DNA of 64,000 nucleotides from Okapia johnstoni (GCA_024291935.2 CM044312.1:47560001-47624000), one strand, 5' to 3'. Counted from the first letter of the stretch, positions 44,851-57,375 are shown. The notes: generated from the sequence alone by a model not told the origin. Numbers and translations: made by a program.

Positions 44851-45230
44851 CCTTCTCACTGCTCCTGCTAACCCAGCCCTGATAAATAAGCCAGCTAATT
44901 GAATTAATAAACAACTCTTTCTTTTTTTTTTTTTAACAGCCAGCTGGCATGCAATCAAAATGTGTGATAAATTATCTGTCACTGCTTTAACCACAGCAGG
45001 GGGGAAGGGAAGGAGGGGGTGCTTGGAAAAATTAGCCACTTTAAGCCTTTCTTGCTGCTCCCAGCCTTCCAGCTCCGTTTGCTTTGCTATAGGATTTTCC
45101 CCCATCCCTGATCTTCTCACTTTGGCTATGGTCCAGGACAGAGTTGCTATGGGTGGAGAAGCATATTTGGCTGCCCTTGATGATGGATCCTTAAGCCCAG
45201 GCACTGTGGTGGGATGCTAAAATGCCGAGG
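44851..45230. promoter_or_regulatory. Candidate conserved non-coding element
   Basis: Repeat-free and more GC-rich than its surroundings. It holds dense factor-like motifs: 'agctaattgaattaataaac' (homeodomain TAATT plus forkhead TAAACA), 'gataaattatc' (inverted GATA pair), 'ctgtca' (TALE-like) and 'aaccaca' (RUNX-like) within about 120 bp. A 20-plus-base pyrimidine run ending 'ttaacag' at 44918-44939 resembles a 3' splice site, and the frame after it is open to 45220. Overlapping reverse frame 44701-45204 (167 codons) matches nothing known. Function is inferred from composition only. Confidence 0.3.
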
Positions 45231-47272
45231 CAGCCTGTGGGAAAGAAAGATGTGTCTGCTGCCCTGGCAGGGAAGGTTTGGTTATAAGCCTGTGGTTTGA
45301 GCCCACAAGATTCTCGTTAAGGGAGGGGAGTGTGATGTGGTTCGCGAGCAAAGTGTTGTGATGTCTGCTTTTTCTTGCCCACGTCTAATGCCAAACAGCT
45401 TTGGGGCCTTTCTGGAATGAATGCAAAGGGTTCGCCAGAAGCTTCAGGAATGTAAGCGGTGATAATCACTTTTCACCCTTTTTTGTACCTTGGCAGTTTT
45501 CTTTGGTATCTCCTTGCATCCTCTTTTCTTTGTATCCTAAGACCTAATATCAAGTCATTCCTGTTAAAGGTATTGACGTTTAGAAGCTACTCTTCAGAAT
45601 TAAAGATTCTGTACAATTTAAGAGGACTTTTCCTTATTCATTTTTCAGCTGGTCCCCAGTGAAGTTTCTCAAAGTCAAATAAATAAACAGTTCCCATCAG
45701 GCTAAATCCACGTGGAGGCATCATTAGGGCTTTTCTGCTACGTCTCATTCTGTCCGGGGCGGAGACCTCCTGTGGTTCACTGGTGTTGGAAAGCGTCTGG
45801 ATTGTATATCCCAGTTTAACACCGTAATTCTCTTAGAGTTGCTTTCATTTTAGGATGTTGCCTTGTATAATAATATACAAGTTATCTGCAGAGAATGGTC
45901 TGGAACTGACAACAGATGTAGACTGGGTGAATGCAGGGGTTCTTGATCTGTTTGATTCATGGGCTTCCAAACACCTACACTTCCAGAGAACTTTTTCCAG
46001 AGCATATGTACTTTATTGTCTGTATAGAGCAGAACCTTAATCCACTACCTTTTAAATGCGGTTGCATGAAGACAAGATAAAATGATGCCCTTTTTTTTTT
46101 CATCCTTTAGAAAAACAAAGCTTTTTTGGTAAACTTCATGGAGTTGCTAAAGTCACACCTTGATCATTATCAGGCAAAAAATGAACAAAAATTTGATTAT
46201 AGCTTTACACTAAAATGTTTACTACAGGTCTTTTTCTTGCTTTCATTGGTATTTTCAACCCTGGCTATGCTGGACTTCTCTGTGTATCCAACAGTCTCTT
46301 AATGGGGATGGGGGTGGGGTGGTGGAAAGAGAAATTAAAGTAATTCTGAACCAACAATGTGAAGTATTGTGCTTGTGAAACTCCAGGACATTCACACCTC
46401 TGTGGAACAGTAACTGGCTGCCCTGAAGAATGCACTTGAACTCCCTGGGACAGAATCCAAAAATTCCAACAAGGATCCTGTTTAAAGGGCCATAGGAAAA
46501 TCTCCAGGCCGACTTGTGCACTATTTCTGGGGCTGATCACATACCATTGTATCCTCCCTCTCCCCTTACCCCATCTTCATACTCTACACACACTTACACA
46601 CACACAGAGACACACATATACGCTGACCCCCTGCTTTGTTCCATTTCCTTGGTCGTAAGGCAGATTCCGATGGTATAGAGAGACAGATGGTGATAGTTTC
46701 AAGGAGCATATTAGGTATTGTGTCAAAAAGCTGAAAGAGGCGTCAGCTAACTTACATGAAGCCTTGTGACCACCCATGTTACATGCTTCGTCTCCAACAC
46801 TTCGAAGAAAACATGAGACAGAAAATTCAAGCTTCCGTTTTTCTTTAACATATTTTGCTTTATTTTACAGAAGATCTGAAAGGAGAAAAGAAGGGGCAGT
46901 TATGTACATACTTCAATTTCCATATTTCCAGGCTCCCCTCTTAAAATTCTTTATAGACACAAAGTAGGATGCGGGTGGGAGGGGAGTCCTCCCAACTCTT
47001 AATGATTAAGTCAAGGTGGACTGTACTAAAAAGGTTTATGAGAATGTTTATTAGAATCTCTGGATTTGGGTTAATTATTTGAAAGTAGAAGTATTAAATT
47101 CACTATTGAATTCAGAGTCGACTAGGATTAGTTTTCTGCAAACAAATAGAGTACATATATCTTCTCCCACCCTGCACACCAAATTCCATGTGCAAACCCA
47201 AGAAGTTACTGAAAGGAGAATGTTGGGGCTGAAGCTTTACATAATTCCCTTTAAAGACCTTTGAAAAAAGTG
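45231..47272. other. Single-copy DNA with a CA tract
   Basis: Interrupted CA repeat at 46584-46620. A piece at about 45936-46010 ('gcaggggttcttgatctgtt') faintly resembles the end of a hAT MITE but cannot be assigned. 'aaataaataaacag' at 45679 offers AATAAA hexamers, which are common by chance in AT-rich DNA. No gene was recognised. Confidence 0.45.
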
Positions 47273-47495
47273 AAGTGTGTTAAGTTACTCAGTGGTTTCT
47301 GACTCTTTGTGACCCCATGGACTGTAGCCCGCCAGGCTCCTCTGTCCTTGGAATTCTCCAGGCAGAAAGACTGGAGTGGGTAGCCATTCCCTTCTCCAGG
47401 GGATCTTCCCAATCCAGGGATCTTCCCAACCCCAGGATCAAACTCAAGTCTCCTGCATTACAGGCAGATTCTTTAGCACATTTACCTGAGCCACA
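47273..47495 (-). mobile_element. Bov-tA SINE
   Basis: Antisense copy: 'tctgactctttgtgacccca', 'actggagtgggtagccattc' and a local duplication of 'gatcttcccaa' (two copies at 47402-47431). The tRNA-like head is diverged at the right end. The TSD is unclear. Confidence 0.9.
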
Positions 47496-47914
47496 TGTGA
47501 AAGATAACAGAATACAATCCAATAACCATTTTAGCCAGACAGAGAAAACTGGGAGAAGCAACCCCAGCTGCTAGTGGGAAAGGAGAATATTGTTAGGCCT
47601 TATTAACACTCCCCAGATAGTCTTGGGATCTGCCCTTGCCTACTAGTGTGGCAGATCCTACCAGCAGTACCCGCCTCCAGCTGAGGAGATGCAGATGCCT
47701 GCCAGTTTAACAAACTCTACTCCTAGGTTCCCGCAGATCACAGTGGCTAACACTATCGCTGTGGCTCCTGACAAGAAGTAGCCCAGCCTCAGAACGCATC
47801 GTCTCAGCACCACGGAAAATACACAGCGCGTGGGCTGTTAGTGTTTTCAGATGTCTTCTCTGTTTCTTATTTAAGTTCGAGGCGCAGCTGAATCCCATAT
47901 TAGTCTCCAGAGGA
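47496..47914. other. Single-copy DNA, no gene seen
   Basis: CpG-richer than the window average near 47730-47885 but too sparse for a CpG island. No repeat or gene was recognised. Confidence 0.45.
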
Positions 47915-48040
47915 AGTTTGGATTGGCAGTCAGGAGGCCTGGGTTTGAATTTGCCTTCAACCTTGAACTTGTAGTGGAACCACAATGGCTTTTTAATCTC
48001 ACTAAGCCTCAGTTTTTTAATCTGTGAAAGAAATCTTAAT
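47915..48040 (+). repeat. MIR SINE relic
   Basis: 'ggcagtcaggaggcctgggt', 'ttgaatttgccttcaacctt' and 'ctcactaagcctcagttttt' with 'taatctgtgaaag' follow the sense MIR order. Confidence 0.65.
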
Positions 48041-48370
48041 CAAGAAATAAATAAAATGTAATCTGTGTTTTGCTCCAGATGGGCCCCCAGAATCTTCCAT
48101 TTATTAGGGCCAATGGTTATAGAAAGTAATTCTCCATGTCACTCTCATCACTGCCATTCCTGAGCCAGAGTAAGTTGATGAATTCCATCAAGGACAGACA
48201 GGAAATATCACATACAGGGTATTTTGTTATTTACTTAGATTTTACCAGCAGCTCATTTTAATATCCACATCACACTGGTCTTTTAGTGCCTCCTTCAATA
48301 TAATAAAATAAACAACTGGTTGGTAAATGGCACTGAGTTCTGGTTTAGTTAACCTAGCAGTCAGGGTAGG
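48041..48370. other. Unique DNA, no gene seen
   Basis: No repeat or coding sequence was recognised. Confidence 0.45.
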
Positions 48371-48590
48371 CAGTGTTTCTTAACTTCAGCATTATTGATA
48401 TTTGGGGCTGGAGCATTCTTTGCTGTGACAGACCGTACTGTGTGTTACTAAATGTTCAGCAGTGTCTCTAGGCTGTACCCACTAGATGTCAATAGCAGCC
48501 CCCCTCCAAGTGGTAACAGTCAAAAATGTCTCCAGATATTGCCAAGTGTCCCCCAGGGGGCAAAATTACCCTCCGTTGAGAACCACTGAA
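48371..48590 (-). repeat. MER20 (hAT-Charlie MITE)
   Basis: The terminal inverted repeats are 'cagtgtttcttaact' at the left and, in reverse complement, 'cagtggttctcaacgg' at the right. The inside, read in reverse, gives 'ttttgccccctgggggacac', 'tggcaatatctggagacatt' and 'gacatctagtgggtacagcc', the MER20 order. About 220 bp, full length. MER20 copies have been linked to gene regulation in placental mammals as a family, but nothing here shows that for this copy. Confidence 0.88.
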
Positions 48591-49555
48591 TTGAATCATG
48601 ACTGAAAGTCCCAGTTTAGGTCAGGTTTAACTATATTTGATATGCTGCAATCTGAAAATGCTAGTTAGCCTTAGAACACCAGCAGTATCTACTAGATTCA
48701 TGTTAGAGCAATCTAACCTTGACTGATATATCACTAGAACTAGCCCATTTAATTCATAATGTCCCAGAACCTCAGAATAAAGGGATCTGCTAGATTTCAA
48801 TCTTTCTGGAAATAAGCAGAATCATCTTTGTATATCTTACTGTGCACATAATAATTGCTCATTAAACACATGCTGAAAGAATAAACAACTTTCCCCCAAA
48901 CAGTGGGGGATGGAGGAGCTGCAGTTATGCCCAGCCAGTCATTCTAGGTGATCTTTATTCTGCAGGAGAAAATGAATCAAGTGTTGGCCGGTTGGAAGGG
49001 TAGAAGGAATCTTTGGGAGGGAATCTTTGCCATTACCCTAGCTGAAATGGAGCCAGGTTAAAACTCTCTTCTGATTAAACAAAAAAATGTCATGGAACAT
49101 TTAATGACCAGTCACAGTGCATCAGAGCCCAAGCTATGAATATCACCCGTGCTCCCCAAGAGCATGTAAGAGTGAAGGATTCAGTTACTTTTAGTCTTCA
49201 CATTCCTAAATTGGCATATATTTTGGCGGTGTGGGATGTGAAAATCTCATAGGTACATCTAACATGTTAGCCTTCTTCTTAAAATGGTATCCTCACTGTT
49301 TTTCCTAATGCACTTAGAGTATGACCTTAAATTGCATTTGAAATGTCTCACTCAGTTGTCCTGACAACTTTCTTTTCTCAGAGTAAACAGAATTCACCTG
49401 AGTCTATCTCCAGAGACATAAGTAATACATCGAGTTTGTTTTCATGTTTGATGTTTTGAGGATGTTCTTTGAACCAACCTTCAAATTCTGAACAATATTA
49501 AATCTAATTTCACAAATTATTTAATGTAATCATCTGGTCTGATTCTTGAGATTTG
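48591..49555. other. Unique DNA with a short L2/MIR 3' relic
   Basis: 48830-48890 ('gcacataataattgctcatt', 'aaacacatgctgaaagaata') resembles the shared L2/MIR 3' end in sense. The rest is unrecognised single-copy sequence. Confidence 0.45.
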
Positions 49556-49923
49556 CTGTTGTTGTTGTTCAGTCACTCAGTCCTATCCAACTCTTTGTGA
49601 CCCTGTGGACTGCAGCACAGCAGGCCTCCCTGTCCTTCACCATCTCCTGGAGCTTGCTCAAACTCATGTCCATTAAGTTAGTGATGCCATCCAACCACCT
49701 GTTGCCATCCATCCTCTGTTGCCCTCTTCTCCTTCTGCTTCCATCTTTCCCAGCATTAAGGTCTTTTCCAGTGAGTCAGCTCTTTGCATCAGGTGGCCAG
49801 AGTATTGGAGTTTCAGCTTCAGCATCAGCCCTTCCCATGAATATTCAGGGTTGATTTCCTTCAGGATGGACTGATTTGATCTCCAGGCAGTCCCAGGGAC
49901 TCTCAAGAGTCTTCTCCAACACC
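49556..49923 (-). pseudogene. BovB LINE 3' fragment
   Basis: Antisense copy with a (TTG)n-like left end, 'tccaactctttgtgaccctg', 'ggccagagtattggagtttc' and a right end 'cttctccaacaccggtg'. The reverse frame 49673-49906 retains '[20 protein letters not shown]' of the ORF2 C-terminus, with damage towards the end. More diverged than the copies at 57376 and 18477. Confidence 0.92.
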
Positions 49924-50526
49924 GGTGAAAAAACAGAGACTAGTTAAAAAAGTTTAAACTTGGGATGATAAAAGACAGACTTAAAAGAATGAATATGTGC
50001 TTCTTTCCATTCATTTTCCCTCTGTCTATATTTCCCCAGTCTTCCATCCAAGAACCCCAAGGGAGACAATATCATGTATCGAGAGGGAGTTTAAGATTTG
50101 AAATATTTTTTCTTCTTCAAATCTGATTTAAAGATTCCATACCCCCACCCCAGGGAAAATAGTTGGGGTTGGCTGCAAAGAATATAATATTTATTTGTTT
50201 ATAAAATGACTTTTAGTACATATCCCTCCTACTTCTAGAAAGGATTCGAAGCTGCTAAATAATGAAATGAAATCAGCTCATCTTTAAAATAGTCCTGTTC
50301 TAAATAGCAAATGTTACACAACTGAAATAAGTTGAGTGTTTGACTATTGACAATTGTCCTTTATGATAAGGTGTACGATATGTAATATCCTACCAAGAAA
50401 GCCTAACAGTGAAGTACTTCCTGTAATGAATGGGTTTGGAAAGGAAATCAAAGGATACTTTTGAACAGAAAAAAGAAAGAAAGTGAAAATGTAGCAGCAG
50501 TCTACGTCCTTTATTTTCTTACATGA
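49924..50526. other. Unique AT-rich DNA
   Basis: No gene or repeat was recognised. Confidence 0.5.
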
Positions 50527-51068
50527 ACATGGATTTTATTCTATGTTTAATTGGAGGATAATTGCTTTCCAATGTTGTGTTGGTTTCTGCTATAAAGCAA
50601 CATGAATCAGCCGTAGGTATACACATGTTCCCTCCCTCTTGAGCTTCACCCCCTCCCTTCTACTTCATCAGAGAGCACCAGATTGAGCTCCCTGTGTTAC
50701 ACAGCAACTTCCCACTAGTTATCTGTTTTACATATGATAATATATGTTTCAATGCTGCTTTCTCCATTCATCCCATCCTCTCTTTCCCCTGCGGTGTCCA
50801 CAAGTCTTGTCTTTTTTATGTCTGGATGTCTATTCCTGCCCTGTAGATAGGTTCATCAGTACCATTTTTCTGGATTCTATATATATGCATTAACATATGA
50901 TATTTGTTTTTCTGATTTACTTCACTGTGTGTAACAGGCTCTAGGTTCATACACCACACTTCAACTGACTCAAATTCATTCCCTTTTATTGCTGAGTAAT
51001 ATTCCATTGCATATATATACACCACAACTTTTTTATCCATTCATCTATGGGTGAACATCTAGATTCCC
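50527..51068 (-). pseudogene. Ruminant L1 (L1-BT type), 3' end with ORF2 terminus
   Basis: The 3' UTR lies at the left ('ccaatgttgtgttggtttct', 'aaagcaacatgaatcagccg'). The reverse frame 50816-51040 encodes the last part of ORF2, including 'YIYAMEYYSAIKGNEFESVE' and 'MHIYRIQKNGTDEPIYRA'. 5'-truncated, with no RT core. Closer to the ruminant L1 type than the copy at 31340. Confidence 0.9.
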
Positions 51069-54000
51069 ACTTGATGGGCTTGGTCCCAGCAGTTAGACCA
51101 GAACTGTGATGCACTCACATAATGTGGACACTTTGAAACAAGTCCTCAATCTATACCCAGAGCTGCAACACTGGGTGAAAGGTTCTCTGCTGTGGTATCT
51201 TTTTGATAATATACTTAATTAATTGACAACTGATGTTAGCAAGATCTGAATTTTACCTGAGATCAAAATTAAGCCAAGAGTAGTGGAATGGAGAAAGTCC
51301 TTTTAGAGGGCTTTCCATCTCTGCACATGAAAAGTGTGCAAAATTAAGCCTACTCTCTGGCATGTGCAATAGTCTGTAAATGTAGATGACCCTTCCCCTG
51401 ATCAGCCTGGCTTGCAGCCTCCAATATGCTCTTCAAAGCATGATGCCATTCTTGGAAGTCAGGCTGGATGCTGGGTGGAATGTGTCACAGAAATGGAAAA
51501 ACAACTCCCCATTGCTGGAGCTGCCATCACTGTTTCCACTGGGTTTAGTGGGTGACACGTTTGGTTAACCATTTTGTTAGTCTCTGGTTAACCACGCATG
51601 GTTTGTAAACCTTATGGAAGTGGGAAAAGGTCTATATATACTGTTATTCATATAAAAAACAACCCTACAAGTTGCGATTCATTCTTTATCTGCCATACCA
51701 AATCCAGACTCTCTTCAGTTGGCATTTGATGAAAGGAAGAAATTCTTGGTGATTAACTTACCTGGAAAGTAGCATGGAGTGGACAATTCTCTATAAAGAA
51801 GAACTGAGCTTGTTTGAGTTTGGAGTCCTCTGACTCATTCTTGTATCCACTTCTCTTTTACAATGATCCTACTTTATCATTGTATGTTAATAAATACAAA
51901 TATCAGAGCCCTTGAGTAGAGCATGTTTTCCACCTCCAGTTGAACTGACTTGCTTTCCCTCATGCTTTTCTCTTATATATCTTTTTCCCTTCCCTCTGAC
52001 TTTTTGTCTCTTTCCTTCCTTTTTGCCTTTTCTACTTGCTTTTTATATTATCCACCATCATCTTCTAACTACGCAGACTGTCAGGCTGCACCACAAAGAA
52101 TAACATCATGTTCAATGCCTTGTCTACACTGGCTCTCAAGAAGGTGACTTAGCACTTATTTCTTCAGAGGAACTTCCTAAACCTTCAAAACATGGGGAAT
52201 GATCTTCATCACCTGCTTCAGAGGTTTAATATCTGCAGAGAACTTTGCTGTCTAAAAGGGAGGCATTGATTTAGGGCAAGCTACTATATTATTGTCAGTC
52301 GCTGGTGAGCAGTTGCTTAAGAGGAAATTGGGAATCAGAAAAGAAATTGCTTAAACTAAAAAAGAAGACAGATCATGAAAATGATATCTTAAGCTTGTTA
52401 GAAGATAAATTCTTAGACAGGCCATTTTCAATGAATAAATCAACCAGAAAGCTTTCTATTTGGTGTTTTTAGAATGGTACTTAGTTGTGACAATGTGATT
52501 TAAAGTGATGGTTCCACATTTCCCACCCCACCACCCGCATTATTTGGGTTGTAGGCAGTAAAATAGTAGATTTAAATCTCCAGTTTATTGACTTGTACAC
52601 CATGGAGACAATAGAAATGAAAAGGTAAAAAGATAGCTTAGCAAAGGACTATAGTTTCACTCTTAAAAATGCGCCAAATAATGTATTCTGTTGGTCATAC
52701 CTCTGAAAAAAAAGAAAAATTAGAAAAGAGCGCATAAAATTTATTCTTCAGCAATCAGTTATCAATGGGATTTTTAAAATGCACATGAGAATCAACATGA
52801 TTTGTATGCACACTGCTCAGAAAAAAAAAATGTTTTCCTCGTTTTTGGCTGGACTCATCATCTTCTTGGGCATAATTCAAAAGTTCTCCTTAGGTATAAC
52901 TTTTTATAAACACACAAGCAACCAGAGTCTTCATAAATTATAAATGGTTTCTCTTGAAAATGCCTTAAATGTAGACATTCATTATAAAAAAAATTGCCTT
53001 AATGTAGACATGCAACCAAAAAAAAAAAAGATTCTGTTTGTTTCCCCATGCACATCTTTATTCTCCTTGGTATGGTTTGCCTAAAAAACCAAAGATTGTG
53101 TTATGATAGAAGTTTTTATTAATGATGGTGCTTCTTCATCTTGAGTCTTTCCCGGGTTATTCCTGATCCTTCCTGCTCAATAAGAACAGGCCATTGACAA
53201 ATGACATCACTGATTCTCAATGTGCTCAGAGCCCAGGGGGCTTTTGGTGGATGTGTTAGTTGTGTTGTCCCAGGGCAGCAGAGTTGAACTCCATCAGATC
53301 CAGACCACTCACAGGCAGACCTGGAACTCTCTTTTAGGAGGATGATAGAGCCATCACAGCAAGCTGATTGGGCTATTAGTCCAGAGGCTTTGGACCACGG
53401 ACACTTACAAAGCATCCCAAAATAAGCAGCACTTAATATTCAGAGTTTATTATACTCTCTCTCTTCTTCACCTCCCCCCACCATTCTCCTCCCATATATT
53501 TGTTGACGTGTTTGGGGGAACTAAAGCAGGGATCAGGCCAGAGGTAAAGGAGAACATGGAGAACAGAATGTACTGCACCATTTTACCAAGAAGAGAAACA
53601 GAACTGGACATACACCACATGACAGTTGGGTGTGGATATTGTTACCAAGGGGCAGGATAACTTATACTTCCATACAATCTACTACCTACAGTTTAAGAGA
53701 AATACATGGACAGTTTTTACATATGATGAGCTTGAAGCCCCGTTGGGCAGACGATTAATGTCTCCACCCAGAAGAGCACACGTCTCACCATCTCCCAACA
53801 AGTGGAATAAAGCTGGAAGACAGCAATCTGGAACAACCGTCCTGAGAACCCTTCCCAGGACCAGACAGAGGTGTGTCTAGGAAGGCCCTTTAGTCAGACA
53901 TTCAGATGCAGGAATTTGAGCATCTGAGTAACTGAGAGGTGTCCTCTGGGGATGGAGTGGGGGTGAGAGGGCAGTGCCTACGGAACACAGCTGCTCTCAG

Positions 54001-54777
54001 AAGGGTGTGGGGAAGGATCTGATGGAGGACTGGTGATGGGGTGACTGGCTACTCCACCCAAACAGCACACCACCAAATCGTGGACCTCCCTGCTCCGGCA
54101 CTGCGGAGTGATGACTCTTCATGATGGTCAGCAAGCACACACCCAAGGACGTCTGTGCATTAAAAACAGCGCAGTTGATGTAGCTAATGTTGCCTGCTAT
54201 CCATCTTTCTTGGGATGATGGGAAGTGTAGCAGTGAGGAGAAATCATTTCCATCACTTTTCATTTTATAACTTTTTTGGCCAAATAATTAGGTTACCCCA
54301 CTCAGGAAGGGCCCTTGGATGTACATATGGAGTCAAGTTTGCTGTGGGAACTTGAATCTGAATTTCCTGACTTCTGTGCAATTAAAACCCCAAATTTAGT
54401 GTTGCTTTAACATGGATTTTCCATAGTGAGTTATAAATGCAAAGGTCTATGTTTCATATATCCTTTTCTAACATATGTTATTGCCTATGTTTCTGATTAA
54501 AAGCTCGTCCAAAATAAAATAACAAAGGATTACTTTTTTCCAATAGAACTTTCTTCTTCTATAAAAGCTGGAAATAAGCCCTCACCTAAAATTACCCAGG
54601 CTTGCAGGTGCTGGGACTTTGGGAAGTGTGTAGTATTCACTAGCATGACAAAGGGCATTATTCTCCATGAAACCACCACCAGAACATGTTCTTTCTGTGA
54701 GGAAAATATAGGCCGGTGCTTCAAAGACATTCCACGGCTAGGCACCACTCCTGGAGACTTGCAGGCGGCAGGCAGGC
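51069..54777. other. Unique DNA, no gene seen
   Basis: About 3.7 kb without a repeat I can name, except poly-A runs at 52821-52829 and 53019-53029. Frames up to 98 codons (for example 53119-53415 -, 53626-53880 +) match nothing known. The stretch 53140-53420 is single-copy and of mid GC content. Confidence 0.45.
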
Positions 54778-54830
54778 AGGCAATCAACAAACGTTTATTC
54801 TAATGCCACTGTGTATTCAGCACCTTTAAA
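54778..54830 (-). repeat. Possible L2 3' end relic
   Basis: 'caatcaacaaacgtttattc' and 'gccactgtgtattcagcacc' recall the antisense L2 terminus. Short and uncertain. Confidence 0.35.
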
Positions 54831-54874
54831 ATTGTCAGGGAAACCAGCCAAGAGCATATAATATCTGCTAGGGC

Positions 54875-55076
54875 GTTTCCCTGGTGGCTCAGTGGTAAGG
54901 AATCCTCCTTCAGTGCAGGAGACATGAGTTCAATCCCTGGTTTGAGAAGATCCCCTGGAGAAGGAATGGCAACACACTCAAGTATTCTTACCTGGAAAAT
55001 CCCATGGATAGAGGAGCCTGGCGGACTGCAGTCTATGGGGTCGCAAAGGAGTCAGACACACCTTAGCGACTTAAAA
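54875..55076 (+). mobile_element. Bov-tA SINE
   Basis: Head 'gtttccctggtggctcagtg', middle 'aatggcaacacactcaagta' and end 'gtcagacacaccttagcgac'. Short repeats 'tagggc' at 54869-54874 and 55077-55082 are the possible TSD. Confidence 0.92.
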
Positions 55077-55082
55077 TAGGGC

Positions 55083-55535
55083 CAAGTTAATACCCAAACT
55101 CATTCCATAGTGCTTAAGGAGCTCAGTAATCTGAAAGGAGCAGCAGACCCTAAAGATATAATATGGCAATGTCTCACCTCGGTATGGGGATATTGATAGA
55201 ATAGGAAAATAAGACCCAAGAAAAGGCTCATTAACTAAAACTAATTCTTAACAGTTGCCTCCACCCCCATCTTTCCCTTTTACATCTCCCTTAACACTGA
55301 GATCCCATTCCCTGCACATAACACACAGATGCATATGTGCATTAACAGACACATGCACGCTGCTAACACACAGACATGCACTGTTCCTACCATTCATCGT
55401 CATCATCACCTCTTCCCAGAAGTTGAACCCAACAGGATGGATCAAGTCATCAGTTTTTTTTTTTTTTAAATAATAAACACATAGAAGTAGCTGGGCAACT
55501 ATGCCAAGATGTGCAAATACAAGGATGATGTTCAT
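55083..55535. other. Unique DNA with poly-T
   Basis: Interrupted CA-rich stretch at 55310-55380 and poly-T at 55455-55468. No gene was recognised. Confidence 0.45.
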
Positions 55536-55547
55536 CACAGTGTCATT

Positions 55548-55855
55548 GTGAAAGTTGCTCAGTTATGTCTGACTCTTTGCAACCCCGTGGATTATACAGT
55601 CCATTGAATTCTCCAGGCCAGAATACTGGAGTAGGTAGCCTTTCCCTTCTCCAGGGGATCTTCCCAACTCAGGGATCAAACCCAGGTCTCCCACTTTGCA
55701 GGCGGATTCTTTACCAGTTGAGCCACAAGGGAAGCCCAAGAATACTGGAGTGGGTAACCTATCCCTTCTCCAGTGGATCTTCCCAACCCAGGAATCGAAG
55801 CGGGATCTCCTGCATTGCAGGCAGATTCTTTACCAACTGAGCTATCAGGGAAGTC
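55548..55855 (-). mobile_element. Bov-tA SINE with duplicated tRNA-like head
   Basis: Longer than the usual ~210 bp. In reverse, the tRNA-like head with its 'agaatactggagt' junction occurs twice: 'ttgagccacaagggaagccc' at about 55719-55738 ends one head and 'ctgagctatcagggaagtcc' at about 55837-55856 ends the second. The TSD 'cacagtgtcatt' (55536-55547) and 'cacagcatcatt' (55856-55867) encloses both, so it inserted as one unit. Confidence 0.93.
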
Positions 55856-55867
55856 CACAGCATCATT

Positions 55868-56446
55868 AGAGATGGAAAAATGATAATGGCATGTATGGAA
55901 TACCAACTGAAAGTTGGGATACTCCCTTAGAGAAAATACAACACCTATGACGCATGATGTGAGATCTTTTGGGTGAGGGCAGAGAGACAGGGACGTGGGC
56001 TTGTACAGCGCACATTCTGGCCTGTGCAGAGGTGAACAGGACTATCACCCTCTTGTATTAAATTCTCTAATCTAGTTTTGCTGATGCAACTGAGAAGTCA
56101 ACGTTAGTTGTTTTCATGTGTGCTTTACATAGCTGTGCTTTACAAAGTCACGTGAAATCCCTGCATCCTCTGATGTATATGGAACTGACAAGCTACATCT
56201 CCCCTGAATTTTCACTGGACAGTGCTGGTATATTTTTGTGCTTTGCTTTTGTTTATGTTAACCAAGCATAAGATGTTACATGGTCCCCTCATTAAATTTC
56301 TCTTATTGGATTCCTTGATGCTAGTCTGCCAAGATTTTTTTGAATACTGGTTCCTCATCCAGTGTATTAATACTCTCTACTAGCTTTGTATCATACACAG
56401 TTGACCGCTGTGGCTTCTGCATTTTCTCTTTAGTTCTAAGCCAGCT
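55868..56446. other. Unique DNA, no gene seen
   Basis: No repeat recognised. An E-box 'cacgtg' lies at about 56151. Small frames only. Confidence 0.45.
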
Positions 56447-56456
56447 AGGAGATGAT

Positions 56457-56668
56457 TGTTTTTGTTGTTTAGTTGATAAATTGTATCTGACTCTTCTATG
56501 ACCCCATGGACTGTAGCCTGCCAGGCTCCTCTGTCCACGGGATTTCCAAGGAAAGAATACTGGAGTGGGTTGCCACTTCCTTCTCTAAGGGATCTTCTCG
56601 ATCCAGGGATTGAACCCACATCTCATGCATCGGTGGATGCTTTACTACTGAGCCACTAGGGAAGCTCC
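56457..56668 (-). mobile_element. Bov-tA SINE with perfect 10-bp TSD
   Basis: Antisense copy with T/G-rich tail, 'ccccatggactgtagcctgc', 'aatactggagtgggttgcca' and head end 'ccactagggaagctcc'. Exact flanks 'aggagatgat' at 56447-56456 and 56669-56678. Confidence 0.95.
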
Positions 56669-56678
56669 AGGAGATGAT

Positions 56679-57375
56679 AGAGTTGTTTAAAAAAGGAGAG
56701 AGAGAGAGTACCAGTGTTTTGCAGAGGAGTCAGATTCCATGAGATATACTGAAAACCTGACTTTGACCTTATGCATTCTATGGTAAAGTATCTTTTTGGC
56801 TTCTTTTGTTCCCAAAACAGTGTTCTACTTAAGGTGACATCATAATGAACATCCGTCTTTCTCAGATTAAGTCAAGAGTTTCTATTAGTACCCTCTTAAA
56901 AGATAAGAGATTCTTATTTTGAAGAATTTGAAGCTTAAGGTGACTGGCCAAGGCGGTAGAGCCAGGTTTTTAAACCTAGATTTCTCACTCAAAGTCTTCT
57001 GCTCTTCTTCTGAAGTTCTCTGAAACAGTGATTTTTCTTTATTTTAGACATGCATTCAACTCACTTCTTCAATAGATTCCTATCTATTAGCAGACATCAA
57101 CTCAGACCCCTTTCTCATGGAATAGGAAATTTAGGATCTTGCCTCATTTGTTCGGTAGATTAGAACATGTAGAGCCAAGCAGTTTACTTATCTAAGTACT
57201 TATTTAAAGCCGTCTTACAACAGAATGAAGACTAACTCCTGCTCTCAGAACAGTGATTGGTTCTGAAATTCACTAAAATGCACAGCCTCTTAAAATGCTC
57301 ATCAGCCTGCTGAATTCCAAAGGACAGCCCCTGAGCTGAAGAGATTCAGGGAAGTGGTATCTGAAATAAAACAGT
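56679..57375. other. Unique DNA with an AG tract and a MIR relic
   Basis: (AG)n run at 56694-56708. 56905-57010 ('ttgaagcttaaggtgactgg', 'cggtagagccaggtttttaa') fits an antisense MIR. No gene was seen. Confidence 0.5.

Noticed and set aside
44701..45204. 167-codon reverse open frame
   Set aside because: No known family, a lysine run from the poly-T tract on the other strand, and overlap with shorter frames in other phases. A non-coding element explains the region as well.
45936..46010. Possible hAT MITE end ('gcaggggttcttgatctgtt')
   Set aside because: No matching opposite terminus or TSD could be found, so family assignment would be guesswork.
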